Assembly: GCF_024380015.1 (NCBI RefSeq)
Contig: NZ_CP101509.1
Location: forward strand, 1,054,001 to 1,118,000
Length of the DNA stretch: 64,000 nucleotides
Reading direction: 5' to 3'
From: Photobacterium atrarenae
Lineage (GTDB): Bacteria > Pseudomonadota > Gammaproteobacteria > Enterobacterales > Vibrionaceae
The notes under the pieces were generated by a model that was not told the origin of the DNA, did no database searches, and saw nothing but the letters and a program-made list of their open reading frames with translations. Shown one piece after another: positions 50,932-59,494 of this stretch. Position 1 is the stretch's first letter. Every line of letters starts with the position of its first letter. Position numbers and translations under genes: made by a program.

Positions 50932-51342
50932 TTAGTGGCCGGGCTCATCTTGCCGAGCCAGCGCCAGAAAACTCGCCATGGCGCTGAGGTCGAGGAAGCC
51001 ATCTGCTTTCTTATGGGCCCGGAGAAACTGGTATCCGGTGACGAACTGGTGCAATCTTGCCGCGTCTTCAGTCGACACTTCATGGCCATGAACATGGGCA
51101 TAGGCAGCATGCAAGGCGTCGCGGTCCACCACTTCGGCCTGGCGGTACAGATAGCCGCAACCCGTGGCCAGCCATTCGAGCGAGCAGTTGGCTTTCATCG
51201 CAATTTGGTTGGCTTTGCTCAGGCTCGGCTCGCTGCCGTTTAAGTACTTGCGGATCAAGGCTTCACTGAGCTCGACCCGGCGGGCAAAACCGCTGATGCT
51301 CTCTTCACCAATCAGCGACTTCAGGCGGGATGCAAATGACAT
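50932..51342 (-). CDS. XRE-family DNA-binding protein
   Basis: A 136-residue protein with a Cro/CI-type helix-turn-helix: FASRLKSLIGEESISGFARRVELSEALIRKYLNGSEPSLSKANQIAMKANCSLEWLATGCG. The C-terminal half is a predicted helical region (ALHAAYAHVHGHEVSTEDAARLHQFVTGYQFL) like that of phage-type or bacterial XRE regulators. The ATG at 51342 with CCGGAG upstream is preferred over the longer reading to 51417. It is divergent from the aldo/keto reductase gene and lies upstream of the HMG-CoA reductase gene on the same strand. Its targets are unknown. Confidence 0.8.
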   Translation of the reverse strand: MSFASRLKSLIGEESISGFARRVELSEALIRKYLNGSEPSLSKANQIAMKANCSLEWLATGCGYLYRQAEVVDRDALHAAYAHVHGHEVSTEDAARLHQFVTGYQFLRAHKKADGFLDLSAMASFLALARQDEPGH

Positions 51343-51443
51343 AGTTCGTACTCCGGTTCGAAGGGAGGGGGTTATAACATTGCGACAGGGGTGAAACAAG
51401 CCTAGGATGGTCGGCAATGATTACGCAAGAGGGAGCCGACCAC

Positions 51444-52352
51444 ATGGTGGCAAAAGTTGAGTTAACGCCGCAGGGGCCGCAATTTTCTGAGCTGGTCCAG
51501 GGCTATTGGCGTCTGGCGGACTGGGGAATGACCCCGGCGCAGCGGCTGGATTTTCTGAAGCAGCACCTGGATTTGGGGATCACCACGGTGGATCACGCCG
51601 ATATCTATGGCGACTACCGCTGTGAAGCCCTGTTTGGTGAGGCGCTGGCGCTGGATCCGAGCGTGCGCGATCAGCTGGAGATTGTCACCAAGTGTGATAT
51701 CAAGCTGTGCTCCGATCAATATCCGGCGCGCCGGATCAACCATTATGACACCAGCAAGGCGCATATTGTCGACTCGGTTAACAATTCCCTGGCCCGTCTT
51801 CAGGTTGAAACCATCGATGTCTTGTTGATCCACCGCCCGGACGTGTTGATGGCAGCCGATGAGGTGGCCGAGGCGTTTGCCGAGCTCAAGCAACAAGGCA
51901 AAGTGCAGTACTTCGGGGTTTCGAACTTTACCCCATCGCAGTTTGAACTGCTGCAATCGCGCCTGGATGCGCCGCTGGTGACCAACCAGGTGGAGATCAA
52001 TCCGCTGAACTTTGAAGTGGCCCATGACGGTACGCTGGATCAGTTGCAGATGAAACGCACCAAGCCAATGGCCTGGTCGTGTCTGGCCGGGGGGGAGATA
52101 TTCATCGGTCAGTCAGAACAAGCCGTCCGTGTGCGCAACGAGCTGGAAGCGATCGGCGAGGAAGTGGGGGAACAAAGCATTGATCAGGTGATTTATGCCT
52201 GGGTGCGCCGCTTGCCGTCCAAACCGCTGCCGATTATCGGCTCTGGCAAAATTGACCGGGTGCAGGCAGCCGTGGATGCACTGAAGATTGAACTCAGCCG
52301 TGAACAGTGGTTCCGGGTTTGGGTGGCTTCCAAAGGTCACGGGGTGCCTTAA
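51444..52352 (+). CDS. Aldo/keto reductase (YdhF-like)
   Basis: A 302-residue NADPH-dependent TIM-barrel oxidoreductase. The catalytic tetrad is visible: D and Y in DHADIYGDY, K in IVTKCDI, and H in LLIHRPD. The C-terminus has PLPIIGSGKIDRVQAAVDAL for the NADPH phosphate. It resembles YdhF, with the long VQGYWRLADWGMTPAQRLDF start. It reduces aldehydes or ketones; the physiological substrate is unknown. The ATG at 51444 has GAGGGAG upstream; a longer start at 51417 is less likely. Its last base overlaps a repeat fragment. Confidence 0.87.
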   Translation: MVAKVELTPQGPQFSELVQGYWRLADWGMTPAQRLDFLKQHLDLGITTVDHADIYGDYRCEALFGEALALDPSVRDQLEIVTKCDIKLCSDQYPARRINHYDTSKAHIVDSVNNSLARLQVETIDVLLIHRPDVLMAADEVAEAFAELKQQGKVQYFGVSNFTPSQFELLQSRLDAPLVTNQVEINPLNFEVAHDGTLDQLQMKRTKPMAWSCLAGGEIFIGQSEQAVRVRNELEAIGEEVGEQSIDQVIYAWVRRLPSKPLPIIGSGKIDRVQAAVDALKIELSREQWFRVWVASKGHGVP

Positions 52353-52369
52353 TACCAATCGCAGTAAAT
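52352..52369 (+). repeat. Left-end fragment of the dispersed repeat
   Basis: ATACCAATCGCAGTAAAT matches the first 18 bases of the element, immediately after the aldo/keto reductase stop codon; the sequence then diverges. Confidence 0.6.
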
Positions 52370-52390
52370 TTCGCTGTCAAACAAATCATG

Positions 52391-52419
52391 GCCTCGCGAA
52401 TACTCGTGAGGCTTTTTTT
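52391..52419 (+). terminator. Terminator after the aldo/keto reductase gene
   Basis: GCCTCGCGA-ATAC-TCGTGAGGC forms a 9-bp stem (one wobble) followed by seven Ts. It is a strong intrinsic terminator. Confidence 0.88.
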
Positions 52420-52472
52420 GGATTGCTGTAAGTGACGTTGTCACTGTCCTGCATTGTGATCGACTGTTTCCG

Positions 52473-53423
52473 TCAGCCCTGATCCCCCAGCAACGGGCTG
52501 CGGAAACGATCCGGTTTGAGGGTCAGCACTGAACACTGGATTTTATCCAGCATAAACTCGGCGGTGTTCCCCATGACAAATCCGGCAATCCCGGTCCGGG
52601 ACAGGCTGCCCATAATCACCAGGTCAATGTCGTGATTGTTGATATACTCCGGCAGCACGGTTTTGGCACTGCCTTCCAGCATAATCATCTGCATCGGTAC
52701 CCGGTTACGCGAATAGTCAGCCATCAGTTGTGCCAGTCGGTCTTCCCGAACATCGCGGAGCTGTTGGGCGATCACTGCAATCTCCAGATCGCTGCAACGG
52801 CTCCACTCGCGCAGATAGCCTTCACTTTCCAGTTCCCAGGCGTGGCACAGCGACAGCCGGGCTTCATTGATGAGGGCAAACTCATAGGCATACTGCAGCA
52901 GTTTTTCATTCAGCGCAGTATTGTCGACGTGGGTGACATCCATTGAAACCAGGATATTGTCGAGTTTCGGCGTCTCCTGCTGCTGATGCAGTGCCCAGAT
53001 TGGCACTTCGGACTCACGCATCAGGTGCCGGGTGGAAGTGCCCCATTGGCAGGCTGATTCTTTGTGAACCCGGTGGGCATCAATCACGATCATATCCACC
53101 TGAAGCTGCGAGGCCGATTTAATGATCTCTACATAAGGCACCCCGGTCACCACCTGAGTGTGAAAATCAATATCCGGATATTGGGATTGCAGCTGCTGTA
53201 CGTGCTGATCCAACAGCTTCTGACATTCACGGGTGGCGTTTTCAAGCAAACTGAGAGTCGAAACCGAATAGCGGCTGAGATCCGCCAGTTCGGCTAACTC
53301 TTCGATCACGGTCAGGAGCGTCACACGGGCCTGCACCTGATTTGCCACATGCAGGGCCTGATGAAATGCAGCATCAAGCGCCTGTTTGGGGGCCAAGGGA
53401 AAAAGAAAGTGGCGGTAAGTCAT
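52473..53423 (-). CDS. Tandem universal stress protein (UspE-like)
   Basis: A 316-residue protein with two Usp domains. The first (1-150) contains FLFPLAPKQALDAAFHQALHVANQVQARVTLLTVIEE and VDMIVIDAHRVHKESACQWGTSTRHLMRES; the second (155-310) has NILVSMDVTHVDNTALNEKLLQYAYEFALINEARLSLCHAWELE and DLVIMGSLSRTGIAGFVMGNTAEFMLDKIQCSVLTLKPDRF, with the G-x-G-x9-G-N-T nucleotide motif. UspE-type proteins support survival, motility and adhesion under stress and may bind ATP. It is monocistronic. Confidence 0.88.
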   Translation of the reverse strand: MTYRHFLFPLAPKQALDAAFHQALHVANQVQARVTLLTVIEELAELADLSRYSVSTLSLLENATRECQKLLDQHVQQLQSQYPDIDFHTQVVTGVPYVEIIKSASQLQVDMIVIDAHRVHKESACQWGTSTRHLMRESEVPIWALHQQQETPKLDNILVSMDVTHVDNTALNEKLLQYAYEFALINEARLSLCHAWELESEGYLREWSRCSDLEIAVIAQQLRDVREDRLAQLMADYSRNRVPMQMIMLEGSAKTVLPEYINNHDIDLVIMGSLSRTGIAGFVMGNTAEFMLDKIQCSVLTLKPDRFRSPLLGDQG

Positions 53424-53567
53424 TTCAGCCTCCGGAGCTCTGTTGGTCTATCAGACAGTTTGGTCTACCGGCGGCTGATTTTTCCACTTAGATCTGAAAT
53501 TTATCGGTAGTTGGGTTGGCAAGGCGAAGGGGAAAACGGGCATGGAGTGATAAACCGCTGATCGGGA

Positions 53568-53942
53568 TCAGCGGTCGGCATGGGTCCGGTAGTGATAACG
53601 CACGACTACCATCCCCTGATACTCAATTTGACCAGGATCGCGGGACAGCTCCTGAACGGTGACATAGCTGTCGTCGATCTTGACCGACCGGACATCGAGT
53701 CGGTTGACGGGCACCCGCAGGGTCCGGTGCAGCTGATAGGCACTCTGGCGTGACAATGCAGATTTGATTTGATGGCCCTGCTGATAGGCGGTTTCTTTGC
53801 TTGCCACCAGGTCGGTCCGCAGGGTTGAAGTGCCGTTCTGGCGTTGATAGCGGTCGATCGACTCAAAGTGATCGGCGGCAAGGCCGGTGCTCAATAAAGT
53901 GCCGAGAAATACCAGGGCGGGGATCGTGAGGTTTTTGTTCAT
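53568..53942 (-). CDS. DUF3316-like exported small protein
   Basis: A 124-residue protein with a signal peptide (IPALVFLGTLLSTGLAADHF). The mature part, RTDLVASKETAYQQGHQIKSALSRQSAYQLHRTLRVPVNRLDVRSVKIDDSYVTVQELSRDPGQIEYQGMVVVRYHYR, fits the DUF3316 family, which is common in vibrios and predicted to be periplasmic. Function is unknown. Assignment is from pattern and length only. It is monocistronic; the divergent dmdA-like operon starts 310 bases away. Confidence 0.6.
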   Translation of the reverse strand: MNKNLTIPALVFLGTLLSTGLAADHFESIDRYQRQNGTSTLRTDLVASKETAYQQGHQIKSALSRQSAYQLHRTLRVPVNRLDVRSVKIDDSYVTVQELSRDPGQIEYQGMVVVRYHYRTHADR

Positions 53943-54251
53943 AGCTGTTCTCCTCCACGCGAAGTCTGAGTATGTAAGACAGTGAGTCTGTCGCGGCTGG
54001 AGGAAATCGCGCAGTCTGCCTCGTGATGTGCCCCTACTTTTTGTGAGTTATTTTAGAACGCTAATTTATATTCCTAATTTTACGACTGAAGGTCCGGGGC
54101 CGCAAATCATGCGGGTCTGAAAGTCCCCCGAAAGAAGTAGTCGTCTGTCGTCGCGACGCTTTTAGTGCGTTTTATGTCGTAGACGGACAGCTTGATTTAC
54201 CCAGAAGCGTCACATTTAAGGGGGACACCATAAGGGAATGAGGGCTACGAA
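53943..54251 (+). promoter_or_regulatory. Upstream region of the demethylation operon with structured leader
   Basis: A 309-base gap before the demethylase gene. At 54082-54144 an RNA of nested helices can form: ACGACT (54082-54087) with AGTCGT (54139-54144) outside, CGGGG (54095-54099) with CCCCG (54126-54130), and CCGC (54100-54103) with GCGG (54111-54114) around a seven-base loop. A 10-base palindrome CGTCGCGACG follows at 54149-54158. It could be a riboswitch-type leader or an operator; I recognise no family. No ORF is present. Confidence 0.4.
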
Positions 54252-55589
54252 ATGACCAAGTACGACAGACGTTTACTGCAAGCTCGCGCTGGCGCCGCGC
54301 GGCATGAAAGCCGGGTGGATCAATCTCACCGCCGAGTGCCGATCAATCTCAGGCAATCCGGTCCGACGCCGGTCGAAATGCTGATTTCGACCCGGGTACG
54401 TAAATCGCCATACTGGCATTTATCGGTGGAAGCCGGTTGCTGGCGGGCGACCGTGTATAACCGGATTTATCACCCGCGTGGTTATGTGCTGCCGGAAGAT
54501 GGCGGCGCCATGGTGGAGTATGACTCGCTGGTGAACGATGTCACGATGTGGAATGTGGCGGTGGAGCGCCAGATTCAGGTCAAGGGACCGGATGCCGAAG
54601 CCTTTGTCGATTACGTGATCACCCGCGACGCGACCAAGATCGAGCCCATGCACGGCAAATATGTGATTTTGTGCAACGACGAAGGCGGAATCCTTAATGA
54701 TCCGGTGTTGCTGCGTCTGGCTGAGGATGAGTTCTGGTTCTCAATTTCCGACAGTGATCTGGAGATGTGGCTGCGCGGGGTCAATATCGGCAAGCAGTTC
54801 GATGTCTCGATCGCGGAAATTGATGTTGCCCCGGTGCAAATCCAGGGGCCGAGGTCGGAAGCCCTGATGGTGGATCTGTTCGGGAGTGCGGTCAGCGAAA
54901 TTCCGTACTACGGCCTGATGGAAGCGGAGATCGCTGGCTGTGATGTGGTGATTTCGCAAACCGGCTTTACCGGAGAGAAAGGTTATGAAATCTACTGTCG
55001 CAATGTGACCGAAAATGCCGAAAAACTTTGGTACACCGTGTTGGAAGCCGGCAAAGCCCACAATCTGCGGGTGATCGCCCCGGCCCATCACCGCCGGATT
55101 GCCGCCGGGATCCTCTCCTGGGGACAGGATGTGGATCAGGAAACCCTGCCGTTCCAATGTAACCTGGCTTACCAGGTGCCGCGGAATAAAGCAGCGGATT
55201 ATATCGGCAAAGCCGCGTTGGAGCAGGCCCGGACGCAGATTGAAGCTGGTAACCCGCCCTTTACCCTGACCATGGTCGGCCTGGTGCTGGGCGGCGAGCC
55301 GGTGACCGATTATGCCAACGACTTCTGGCTGGTGTATGACGAGGCTGAACAGGCACCTCTGGGCTATGTTTCTTCCCCTTGGTATTCACCGGAGCTGCAA
55401 ACCAACATCGCCCTGGCGCATGTACCCTGGACAATGCGCTCGGTCGGGAACCGGTTCATGGTCGCACTGCCTTCGGAGTATGGCGGTGAGCTGGTGGCCG
55501 CGGAAGTGGTGAATGTCCCGTTCCGGCCTTCGGTGAACCCGAATTCGCGGGAAGTGGCGAAATCACGCGGCAGTGATTTTGTCGATTAG
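54252..55589 (+). CDS. GcvT/DmdA-family tetrahydrofolate-dependent demethylase
   Basis: A 445-residue enzyme of the GcvT (T-protein) superfamily. RVRKSPYWHLSVEAGCWRATVYNRIYHPRGY, LVNDVTMWNVAVERQIQVKGPDAEAFVDYVITRD, KYVILCNDEGGILNDPVLLRLAEDEFWFSISDSDLEMWLRGVNIG, VQIQGPRSEALMVDLFG and SQTGFTGEKGYEIYCRN follow the pattern of DmdA, the dimethylsulfoniopropionate demethylase, more closely than glycine-cleavage T protein. Such enzymes move a methyl or methylene group to tetrahydrofolate. Here it heads an operon with MetF-like and formate-THF ligase genes and dgcAB, so the methyl donor is probably a betaine, sulfonium or related osmolyte; DMSP, glycine betaine and others are all possible. The first 45 residues before TPVEML are an unusual arginine-rich extension. 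Confidence 0.8.
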   Translation: MTKYDRRLLQARAGAARHESRVDQSHRRVPINLRQSGPTPVEMLISTRVRKSPYWHLSVEAGCWRATVYNRIYHPRGYVLPEDGGAMVEYDSLVNDVTMWNVAVERQIQVKGPDAEAFVDYVITRDATKIEPMHGKYVILCNDEGGILNDPVLLRLAEDEFWFSISDSDLEMWLRGVNIGKQFDVSIAEIDVAPVQIQGPRSEALMVDLFGSAVSEIPYYGLMEAEIAGCDVVISQTGFTGEKGYEIYCRNVTENAEKLWYTVLEAGKAHNLRVIAPAHHRRIAAGILSWGQDVDQETLPFQCNLAYQVPRNKAADYIGKAALEQARTQIEAGNPPFTLTMVGLVLGGEPVTDYANDFWLVYDEAEQAPLGYVSSPWYSPELQTNIALAHVPWTMRSVGNRFMVALPSEYGGELVAAEVVNVPFRPSVNPNSREVAKSRGSDFVD

Positions 55590-55644
55590 TCACTATGCAC
55601 GAGAAGCTATGCGCGAAAAGCCATGCACCAAAAGCCATGCACGT
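55589..55644 (+). repeat. Four tandem 14-base repeats between dmdA-like and MetF-like genes
   Basis: Units at 55589-55602, 55603-55616, 55617-55630 and 55631-55644 share the pattern AAGCYATGCRCSA (the first is diverged). Each contains an ATG and they end 13 bases before the MetF-like start codon. They could influence translation or be slippage products. Confidence 0.6.
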
Positions 55645-55657
55645 AACGGGAGCAGTA

Positions 55658-56542
55658 ATGAAGCCAGATGCCTTACAACATCCCGGTTGGGAGCATTACG
55701 AAGTCGATGTCGAGCCGACCATGCGCCAGCTGATGGCACAGGCTTCACTGGAAGCGACGCCGAGCCAGGTGCTGGGACTGGCCGCTGCGCCGGAATGGCT
55801 GATGCCGGGGACCCGGATTTATGTCCCCTTCCTGCCCAAAAGCCGGTTTGAGGAGACGCTGGCGGCCTGTGAGCGACTGCAACAGTGGGGGATGGTCGCC
55901 ATTCCCCATATTCCGGCCCGTGCGGTCCCCGGGGAAGCGCAGTTATCGCAGTGGCTGACATCGCTGATCGGGCTCGGGGTCTATCACATCCTGCTGATTG
56001 CCGGCGAGCGGGCGACGCCTGCCGGGCCGTTTGCCAACACCCTGGCACTGCTGGCCTCCGGGATCCTGGCCCAGTTTCCGCTGCAGGGGATCGGGGTGGC
56101 AGGGCATCCGGAGGGGCATCCGGTGGCAACGCTCGATGAGCTATCCGATGCCCTGATCTTCAAACGGGAGTATGCCCGGGCCAACCAGGTTGAGTTATGG
56201 ATTGTGACCCAGTTCAGCTTTGATCCCGATATCGTGATCCACTGGCTGGAAAGCTACCGTGAGCTGCTTGGTCCGGTGCCGGTGTATCTGGGGATGCCGG
56301 GGCCGACCCGGCTCAAGAACCTGCTGTTTTATGCCGCCCAGTGTGGCGTGGTGGCTTCCATGGCTGCCCTGCGCCGGAATATGAACGCCGCGCAATTGCT
56401 TAAGCCCTGGACGCCTGCGCCACTGGTTGAGGCCATGGCCCGGTATCAGATGATGAATCCGGCGACGCCGTTTCGCGGCATTCATTTGTATCCCTTCGGG
56501 GGGTTGAAGCAGTCTGCGTACTGGCTGCAAGGGAAACAATGA
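55658..56542 (+). CDS. Methylenetetrahydrofolate reductase-like protein
   Basis: A 294-residue protein resembling MetF. GVYHILLIAGERATPAGPFANTLALLASG, IGVAGHPEGHP and VTQFSFDPDIVIHWLESY match the core flavin and folate region of methylenetetrahydrofolate reductase, and FRGIHLYPFGGLKQSAYWL its C-terminal strand. The N-terminus lacks the EFFPP motif with the catalytic glutamate of E. coli MetF, so it is a divergent type. In an operon with a THF-dependent demethylase its likely role is to oxidise 5-methyl-THF to 5,10-methylene-THF, by analogy with the ligM-metF-ligH set of Sphingobium. The ATG at 55658 has GGGAG upstream and starts 68 bases after the demethylase gene; the longer frame from 55595 is unlikely. 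Confidence 0.72.
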   Translation: MKPDALQHPGWEHYEVDVEPTMRQLMAQASLEATPSQVLGLAAAPEWLMPGTRIYVPFLPKSRFEETLAACERLQQWGMVAIPHIPARAVPGEAQLSQWLTSLIGLGVYHILLIAGERATPAGPFANTLALLASGILAQFPLQGIGVAGHPEGHPVATLDELSDALIFKREYARANQVELWIVTQFSFDPDIVIHWLESYRELLGPVPVYLGMPGPTRLKNLLFYAAQCGVVASMAALRRNMNAAQLLKPWTPAPLVEAMARYQMMNPATPFRGIHLYPFGGLKQSAYWLQGKQ

Positions 56543-56644
56543 CTAGGGCAATTGCTTAAGGTCATTTGAGACACATGATAAACACTGCCGGCGCGGTGCC
56601 GGTTGCAAGCCTGTGACCGGACAACTTGGCTGGAGGAGGTGGCG

Positions 56645-58366
56645 GTGAAGAACGAGATGAATATAGCCCTGATCCCGCCGGATAATATCCCGCCGCCCGG
56701 TGCGACGGATCTTGAGATCGCCCGGGCGGTGACGCCAAAACCCGTGATCGAGATTGCGGCGGAGCGGCTGGGCCTGCTGCCGCATCAGCTGATCCCCTAT
56801 GGTCATTACAAAGCCAAGGTGGACTTGATGCAGCTCGATGTCAGCCAGCCAAGAGGTAAGCTGGTGCTGGTCACCGCCATGACCCCGACCCCTGCCGGGG
56901 AGGGGAAAACCACCACCAGTATTGGCCTCTGCGATGGCCTGAATGCGCTCGGGATCAATACCAGTGTTTGTCTGCGTGAGCCTTCACTCGGCCCTTGTTT
57001 CGGAATGAAGGGGGGCGCGGCTGGTGGCGGTCGGGCGCAGGCGATCCCGATGGAAGATCTCAACCTGCATTTTAACGGTGATTTTCATGCGGTGACGGTT
57101 GCCCACAACCTGCTGGTTTCCCTGATTGATAACCACTTGCACTGGGGCAATGAGCTGGCGCTCGACCCACGCCAGATCAGCTGGCGGCGGGTGATGGATC
57201 TTAATGAACGGGCGCTGCGCAATATTGTCTGTGGGTTAGGTGGCACCGCCCATGGGATACCGCGTGAGTCCGGGTTCGATATTACCGTGGCTTCGGAAAT
57301 TATGGCGGTGTTGTGCCTGGCCGAAGATCTGCACGACCTCCAGCTGCGCCTCAGTGCGATGGTGATCGGAAGGCGGCGGGATGGCAGCGTGGTGACGGCG
57401 GGTGAGCTGGGCGCCGATGGTGCCCTGACCGTATTGCTGAAAGACGCCATGATGCCGAACCTGATCCAGAGCCTGGAGCACAACCCGGTGCTGGTGCATG
57501 GCGGTCCGTTTGCCAATATCGCCCATGGTTGCAGCTCGCTGATGGCGACCCGGACTGCGCTGGCCCTGACGGATGTGGTGATCACCGAAGCCGGTTTCGG
57601 GGCTGATCTCGGGGCTGAGAAGTTTTTGGATATCAAATGCCGGTTGTCGGGGTTGGCCCCGGATGCGGTGGTGCTGGTGTGTACGATCCGGGCGCTGAAA
57701 ATGCAGGGCGGGATCGCCAAGGCTGATTTAGCCCTGCCCGATGTGGTGGCGGTGGAAGCCGGCTCGGTCAACCTGTTGCGTCATATCCGGAATGTGCAGC
57801 AGTTCGGCTTGACCCCGCTGGTTGTGGTGAACCGGTTTCCGACTGACAGCGATGAAGAGCTGGCAGTGATTCAGCGCTGCGGGCTCGCCTCCGGGGTACG
57901 GGTGGTGTCTGCCGAACACTGGGCTCGCGGCAGCGACGGGGCGCAGGCGCTGGCCCTGGCAGTGCAGGAGCAATTGTCTGCGCCGAAGCCTGAGCTGACC
58001 TTGCTTTATCCCGATGAGATGCCGCTGGATGAGAAAATCTATACCGTCGCGACCCGGATGTATGGCGCCGGGGAGGTGCAGTACAGCTCGGCGGCATACC
58101 GTCAGCTGGAGGAGATCCATCAGCTCGGATTCGGCCACCTGCCGGTCTGTATTGCCAAGACGCCGTACAGTTTTTCTTCAGAACCGGCGATCCTGGGTGC
58201 GCCGGTCAATCACACCCTGCCGGTACGAGAGCTGCGCCTGATGGCCGGGGCCGGGTTCGTGGTGGCGGTGTGCGGCGACATTATGACCATGCCGGGGCTG
58301 CCCCGTCACCCGGCGGCGCTGAATATCCGGCTGGATGAGCGGGGTGAGATTATCGGCTTGTGCTAA
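56645..58366 (+). CDS. fhs: Formate-tetrahydrofolate ligase
   Basis: A 573-residue cytoplasmic enzyme linking formate, THF and ATP to give 10-formyl-THF. TPTPAGEGKTTTSIGLCDGLNALG is the ATP-binding P-loop, EPSLGPCFGMKGGAAGGGRAQAIPMEDLNLHFNGDFHAVTVAHNLL the folate/ATP segment, and VRELRLMAGAGFVVAVCGDIMTMPGLPRHPAA the conserved C-terminal block. Length matches the family. In a demethylation operon it probably runs toward formate, recovering ATP from formyl-THF. The GTG at 56645 follows GGAGGAGG by five bases; a TTG at 56603 is further upstream. It begins 102 bases after the MetF-like gene. Confidence 0.93.
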   Translation: MKNEMNIALIPPDNIPPPGATDLEIARAVTPKPVIEIAAERLGLLPHQLIPYGHYKAKVDLMQLDVSQPRGKLVLVTAMTPTPAGEGKTTTSIGLCDGLNALGINTSVCLREPSLGPCFGMKGGAAGGGRAQAIPMEDLNLHFNGDFHAVTVAHNLLVSLIDNHLHWGNELALDPRQISWRRVMDLNERALRNIVCGLGGTAHGIPRESGFDITVASEIMAVLCLAEDLHDLQLRLSAMVIGRRRDGSVVTAGELGADGALTVLLKDAMMPNLIQSLEHNPVLVHGGPFANIAHGCSSLMATRTALALTDVVITEAGFGADLGAEKFLDIKCRLSGLAPDAVVLVCTIRALKMQGGIAKADLALPDVVAVEAGSVNLLRHIRNVQQFGLTPLVVVNRFPTDSDEELAVIQRCGLASGVRVVSAEHWARGSDGAQALALAVQEQLSAPKPELTLLYPDEMPLDEKIYTVATRMYGAGEVQYSSAAYRQLEEIHQLGFGHLPVCIAKTPYSFSSEPAILGAPVNHTLPVRELRLMAGAGFVVAVCGDIMTMPGLPRHPAALNIRLDERGEIIGLC

Positions 58367-58461
58367 CGGATTGTTACAGCACATGATGCCAGCGACCGGA
58401 GCGCTGAGCGCTTCAATCGGGCGAACACGTAGGGAAAGCAGATTGAATGGGGGAGATGAGG

Positions 58462-59442
58462 ATGTCTGACGCGATGCAACTGCACCAGCAGTCGATCATT
58501 ATTGACGGACTGGTCATTGCCAAATGGGACCGGGCGTTGTTTGAGGACATGGCCCGGGGCGGAGTGACTACGGCCAACTGTACCGTCTCCGTGTGGGAAG
58601 GGTTTCAGGCCACGGTTGATAATATCGTCGAGTTTAACCAGTTTTTCAACGAACATGATGACTTGATTAGGCCGGTTCGCAGCACCCGGGATATCTACCG
58701 GGCCAAGGAAGAAGGCAGAACCGGGGTGATACTCGGCTTTCAGAATGTCCAGGCGTTTGAAGATCAGCTCGGTTATATCGAGATCTTCAAACAGCTCGGG
58801 GTCGGGATCGCGCAAATGGCCTATAACACCCAGAACCTGGTCGGTACCGGCTGTTATGAGCGCGACGGCGGCCTGTCCGGGTTCGGCCATGAAGTGGTCG
58901 CGGAGATGAACCGGGTCGGCATCATGTGCGATTTGTCTCATGTCGGCGACAAAACCTCGCAGGAGGTGATCCTGGCGTCTGAAAAACCGGTCTGTTATTC
59001 CCACTGCCTGCCGCTCGGGCTTAAGGAGCACCCGCGCAATAAGTCGGATGAAGCTCTGAAGTTTATCGCCGATCACGGCGGGTTCATCGGTGTCACTATG
59101 TTTTCACCGTTTCTGAAAAACGGGATCCACTCCACCATTGAGGACTATGTCGAGGCGATTGACTACATCGTCAATCTGGTCGGGGAAGACTGCGTCGGGA
59201 TCGGCACCGATTTTACCCAGGGCCAGGATCAGGCGTTCTTCGAGTGGCTGACCCATGACAAAGGGTATGCCCGGCGTTTAACCCGGTTCGGCGAAATCAT
59301 CAACCCCAAAGGGATCCGTACCCTCGGTGAGTTTCCCAACCTGACCCGAGCGCTGCTGGCCCATGGCTGGTCGGAAAGCCGGGTGCAAAAAATCATGGGC
59401 GAGAACTGGGTGCGGGTGCTGAAAGATGTCTGGCATGAATAA
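58462..59442 (+). CDS. M19-family dipeptidase-like protein of the dgc cluster
   Basis: A 326-residue TIM-barrel protein of the M19 (renal dipeptidase) family. GVTTANCTVSVWEGFQATVDNIVEFNQFF, VGIAQMAYNTQNLVGTGCYE, IMCDLSHVGDKTSQEVILAS, PVCYSHCLPLGLKEHPRNKSDEAL and CVGIGTDFTQGQDQAFFEW follow the family. The zinc site is altered: the N-terminal HxD is replaced (DGLVIAKWD), and the bridging glutamate region reads GFQNVQAFED. Pseudomonas dgc clusters carry the same kind of gene at this place, and its real reaction is unclear. The ATG at 58462 has GGGGGAG six bases upstream; a start at 58447 is less likely. Confidence 0.83.
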   Translation: MSDAMQLHQQSIIIDGLVIAKWDRALFEDMARGGVTTANCTVSVWEGFQATVDNIVEFNQFFNEHDDLIRPVRSTRDIYRAKEEGRTGVILGFQNVQAFEDQLGYIEIFKQLGVGIAQMAYNTQNLVGTGCYERDGGLSGFGHEVVAEMNRVGIMCDLSHVGDKTSQEVILASEKPVCYSHCLPLGLKEHPRNKSDEALKFIADHGGFIGVTMFSPFLKNGIHSTIEDYVEAIDYIVNLVGEDCVGIGTDFTQGQDQAFFEWLTHDKGYARRLTRFGEIINPKGIRTLGEFPNLTRALLAHGWSESRVQKIMGENWVRVLKDVWHE

Positions 59443-59494
59443 CCTGAAGGCCTGACTGCTGCTGCCGCTTGCGTTGCCGTGAAAGGAGAAACTG

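Noticed and set aside
54082..54144. A glycine riboswitch before the demethylation operon
   Set aside because: The conserved aptamer core (GGAGAGA, CCGAAGGGGCAA-type joints) is not present; only generic stem structure is seen.
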